This document shows, one piece after another, positions 61,633-64,000 of a stretch of 64,000 nt of DNA. A model generated the notes under the pieces. The model worked only from the letters and a program-made list of their open reading frames with translations, was not told the origin of the DNA and searched no databases. The stretch is from assembly GCA_023052935.1 (NCBI GenBank), contig CM041297.1:4950280-5014279 (forward strand), read 5' to 3'. Position 1 is the stretch's first letter. Each line of letters begins with the position of its first letter. The translations under genes were made by a program, and so were the position numbers. This DNA comes from Piezodorus guildinii. Its lineage: Eukaryota > Arthropoda > Insecta > Hemiptera > Pentatomidae.

Positions 61633-61951
61633 TCAGGTAATTTTAAAATATTTATTTATTTCTCCAACTAATTACTATGAACCATTGTTAATTATTGTTT
61701 TTAATGCCTCCTTTTGATTTTAAATTTGTTGTTTAATAGTTTTAAATTTTGTTATCAATGGACACTTAATTTATAATATTTTTCAAAACGTTTTAAGCCA
61801 TTAACTTCACTATAGTATTTTTTAATGCAATAGAAATTGGTTATTTTACTTTGTTGACTTTGTAGAAGATGGGAGAAGATCCCGACATGTTGATGTAATA
61901 AAAAATTTGGGTCTTTATTGAAGAAGTTATTCAGCCCGATATATCTACCTT

Positions 61952-63560
61952 AATAAATTATAAAATTAGTAAAATGCCAAATAGGATCAATAAAATTATG
62001 TTAAGCCGATCTGAGGACTATTCATCTGTGTAATAGTTCCAATATAAATATGAAAATAGAATATATTAAGATAAGTTGTTGTTTTTCTTTTGTTTTATTT
62101 ATACTTGACATAAATAAATCTTTAAAAAAATTCAACTAAGTCAACCGAAATGTATATTTATTAATAATTGTAACAAACGTAATGATTGTAATTTAAATTA
62201 TTGATTACATTTAAAGATCATTTAGATAGTATTGGTTACATAATCATTAATTTGGAATTAAGAATATTATTTCAGAAATGTAAAATTTATTTATTTTTTT
62301 TTTAAATCACACACTTTCATAGAACGTTTATCTCTGGCGGTGCAAAATCCGTCTTTGTTATTTAAAAAAATAATAATACAAACATATATATATTTAAACT
62401 AACTAGGATATGTGAATAAAATGTTTTCTTAATTTCACATCACTACAATTTTTAAGCAAATATAGTTTTTAACTCCTACCTTACTTATTTATCATTTTAG
62501 TAAAATATAATTGATTTTTTTTTTTTTTTTTTTTCAAAATACCTAAGAGGTAACAATGAACTATTAAAATTGTTTAAATAATTTTTAAATAAAAAAAAAT
62601 ACAGATTGTTCTTAGTTAAAGGGGCGGCAACGACTATCAATAAGTTTACAAAATACAAAAAATATTCAAAAGGAAACAAAATTCGTTTTCTCCAATAATG
62701 ATGCATGTCGGGCTGCAGATATTTTAATGAACATTAAAATTCATTATGTTTTAACTGAATTTAAATTTTGTAATCCTCTTATTATTATACATGTTTACGA
62801 TTTTTAAATAGTTTAGAATAACTAAAATTTAAAATTAAATAAATTTATAGAAATATTTCTGAACTCAGACTATTCCTTTTTTTTTTTTGGTTTTTCAAAT
62901 AAATAACGAAATACATTCAAACTATTATTGATATCGTATTTATTTATTTTTTCATTTTAAATTTTAAGAAATCTGATGATACTAAGATAAATTTCAATAG
63001 AGCATCATTTAATATTTAATAATCATTTATATTTCTTTTGCTCCGAAAAATGAATTACTTCTTTATGCACTGTAGAAATAATTCTTTTTTTTTTTTTTTT
63101 TAAGATTATAAAATAAAACTAACAAATGATTAAATAACAATTATTAAATGAAAAATTTCTATAAATTCTAATGCATTTCTAGTAAACCGTACGTTGATAA
63201 CCCTCCATATAAACGGGCTATCCATAATATTAAATACAAAGAAAATTTATTCTCCAGTGAGTGATTTTCTATAGTCTTAAATTTATTCATAATAATATTA
63301 AATATGATTGAATATAAAAGCTATCAATTTCATCTCCTCATATGAGGAAAGATACTGTGAAAGAATCGATGAAAAAAATGAAAATCATAACTTCAAATTT
63401 TTTTTTTTTTTTTTTATAATTTCAAGTATTCTTTAAGAGCCTTTCAATTAAAATAATTAGGTTCAATTGAAGCGTTATAATTAATAACTGTAAATCACAT
63501 ATAAAAAGTAAATTATCTTATCTTACAAAATTAATAAATTAATTTATTTGTCAATTTATA
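61952..63560. other. Unassigned very AT-rich stretch
   Basis: Homopolymer T-runs (62515-62534, 63085-63102, 63398-63416). The frames are low-complexity. No repeat matched elsewhere in the window. Confidence 0.4.
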
Positions 63561-63565
63561 AATAT

Positions 63566-64000
63566 TCAGATAAATAAACGACAAAAATACTGATCCATAA
63601 GTTCAAATTTAAAATCAGTGTTTTGAATTGAACTACAAAACAACCTAAGATGAAAACGTAAAGAATCGTCATAAAATTGCACCATGTTTTCTGACTTTCT
63701 TAATATTACGTTTTCTTTTATAAAAATAAGAAATATTACGTTAAATTTAGCAACTGAATAATAACACGCATTTCCCACCTTTAACCGGGACTTTATTTCT
63801 TCCTGGATTTCATTTTTTCTTGTTATCATTGAAACTAAATACTTGAATTTCTCTACGTGTTCAAAAGTATGCCCTGATATATTAATATCATCAAGATCGC
63901 CAACATTTCTGCTACTAATCATATATTTCGTCTTATCGGTATATAATTCGAGACCTATTTGTTTACTGGTTTTTATTAACACACTTGTATTTAGTTGTTG
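63566..64000 (-). pseudogene. RTE-like reverse transcriptase fragment, runs off the window
   Basis: The frame is open to the right edge. TSKQIGLELYTDKTKYMISS, then RNVGDLDDINISGHTFEHVE, KFKYLVSMITRKNEIQEEIK and SRLKVGNACYYSVAKF are the consecutive blocks that follow the YADD box in RTE-clade RTs (IGLxIxxxKTKYM; FEHVExFKYLGS with V for G here; NEIxxEIxxRxxxGNxCYY). After CYYSVAKF the sequence no longer matches, which suggests a deletion or rearrangement at about 63715. The catalytic box should lie beyond the window. No start can be assigned. Confidence 0.75.

Larger units (their letters stand above)
56201..61951. mobile_element. 5.75-kb long-inverted-repeat element, possibly Penelope-like
   Basis: Left arm 56201-56510 and right arm about 61635-61951 are inverted copies over ~310 bp, roughly four-fifths identical by eye. 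Paired blocks include AAGGTAGATTTCGGGCTAAA / CAGCCCGATATATCTACCTT, TGTCCATTGATAACAAA and GGAGGCATTAAAA. Each arm carries the hammerhead-like motif (minus 56291-56264; plus 61864-61885). Inside lie a minus-strand frame that may be a GIY-YIG tail (56732-57010), a SINE1, a jockey A remnant, an H870 fragment and a tandem array. Penelope-like retroelements have pseudo-LTRs that can be inverted and can carry hammerhead motifs; a DNA transposon with long TIRs is the alternative. Confidence 0.5.

Overview
This 64-kb window is AT-rich eukaryotic DNA, most likely from an insect or another arthropod with a repeat-rich genome. The organism is inferred only from the mobile-element mix: a cecropia/Hsmar1-type mariner, jockey-, CR1-, RTE- and R1/I-like retroposons, an R2-like endonuclease fragment, a Helitron and tRNA-derived SINEs. 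I find no convincing host gene, no rRNA or functional tRNA gene, no operon and no CRISPR array. The long open frames are transposon relics, frame shadows or simple-sequence artefacts.

Families recognised. (1) Three jockey-like subfamilies, called A, B and C here; every copy is 5'-truncated and holds only the RT C-terminus and/or the 3' UTR. (2) CR1-like, RTE-like, R1/I-like and R2-like remnants. (3) Two almost identical mariners sharing one internal deletion. (4) An ~870-bp non-coding family (called H870 here) with subterminal inverted repeats, present as about nine long and ten short copies. (5) Three tRNA-like SINE families. (6) A genuine Helitron 3' end with the last codons of its helicase. 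(7) Inverted-repeat elements: a 382/384-bp MITE with 4-bp target duplications, a TTAA-flanked piggyBac-like MITE, hAT-like ends, a fold-back inside a CR1 copy, and several hairpin elements sharing one ribozyme-like motif. The largest of the last group is a 5.75-kb inverted-repeat element.

Layout. 0-12 kb: SINEs, a jockey A copy, H870 copies, two TIR elements, an LTR with primer-binding site, and an R1/I tail. 12-16.4 kb: a three-deep nest (jockey B, hairpin element, jockey A), then mariner copy 1 inside a TA microsatellite. 17-26 kb: jockey A and B, H870, a Tc1-like-ended repeat broken by jockey A and an R2-like element, and a CR1-like element broken by a MITE. 26-35 kb: an inverted repeat with a minisatellite, jockey copies, the second MITE, and H870 broken by another retroposon. 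35-44 kb: hairpin elements, a hAT-like MITE, jockey C broken by mariner copy 2, and CR1 broken by a fold-back. 44-56 kb: jockey A split by H870 plus a piggyBac-like MITE, further H870 copies, jockey C split by H870, SINEs and the Helitron. 56-62 kb: the large inverted-repeat element containing a tandem array. 62-64 kb: AT-rich DNA and an RTE reverse-transcriptase fragment running off the edge.

Nothing here works as a gene set. The value lies in the insertion chronology, which several nests with matching target duplications allow, and in the hammerhead-like motif shared by unrelated-looking inverted-repeat elements.
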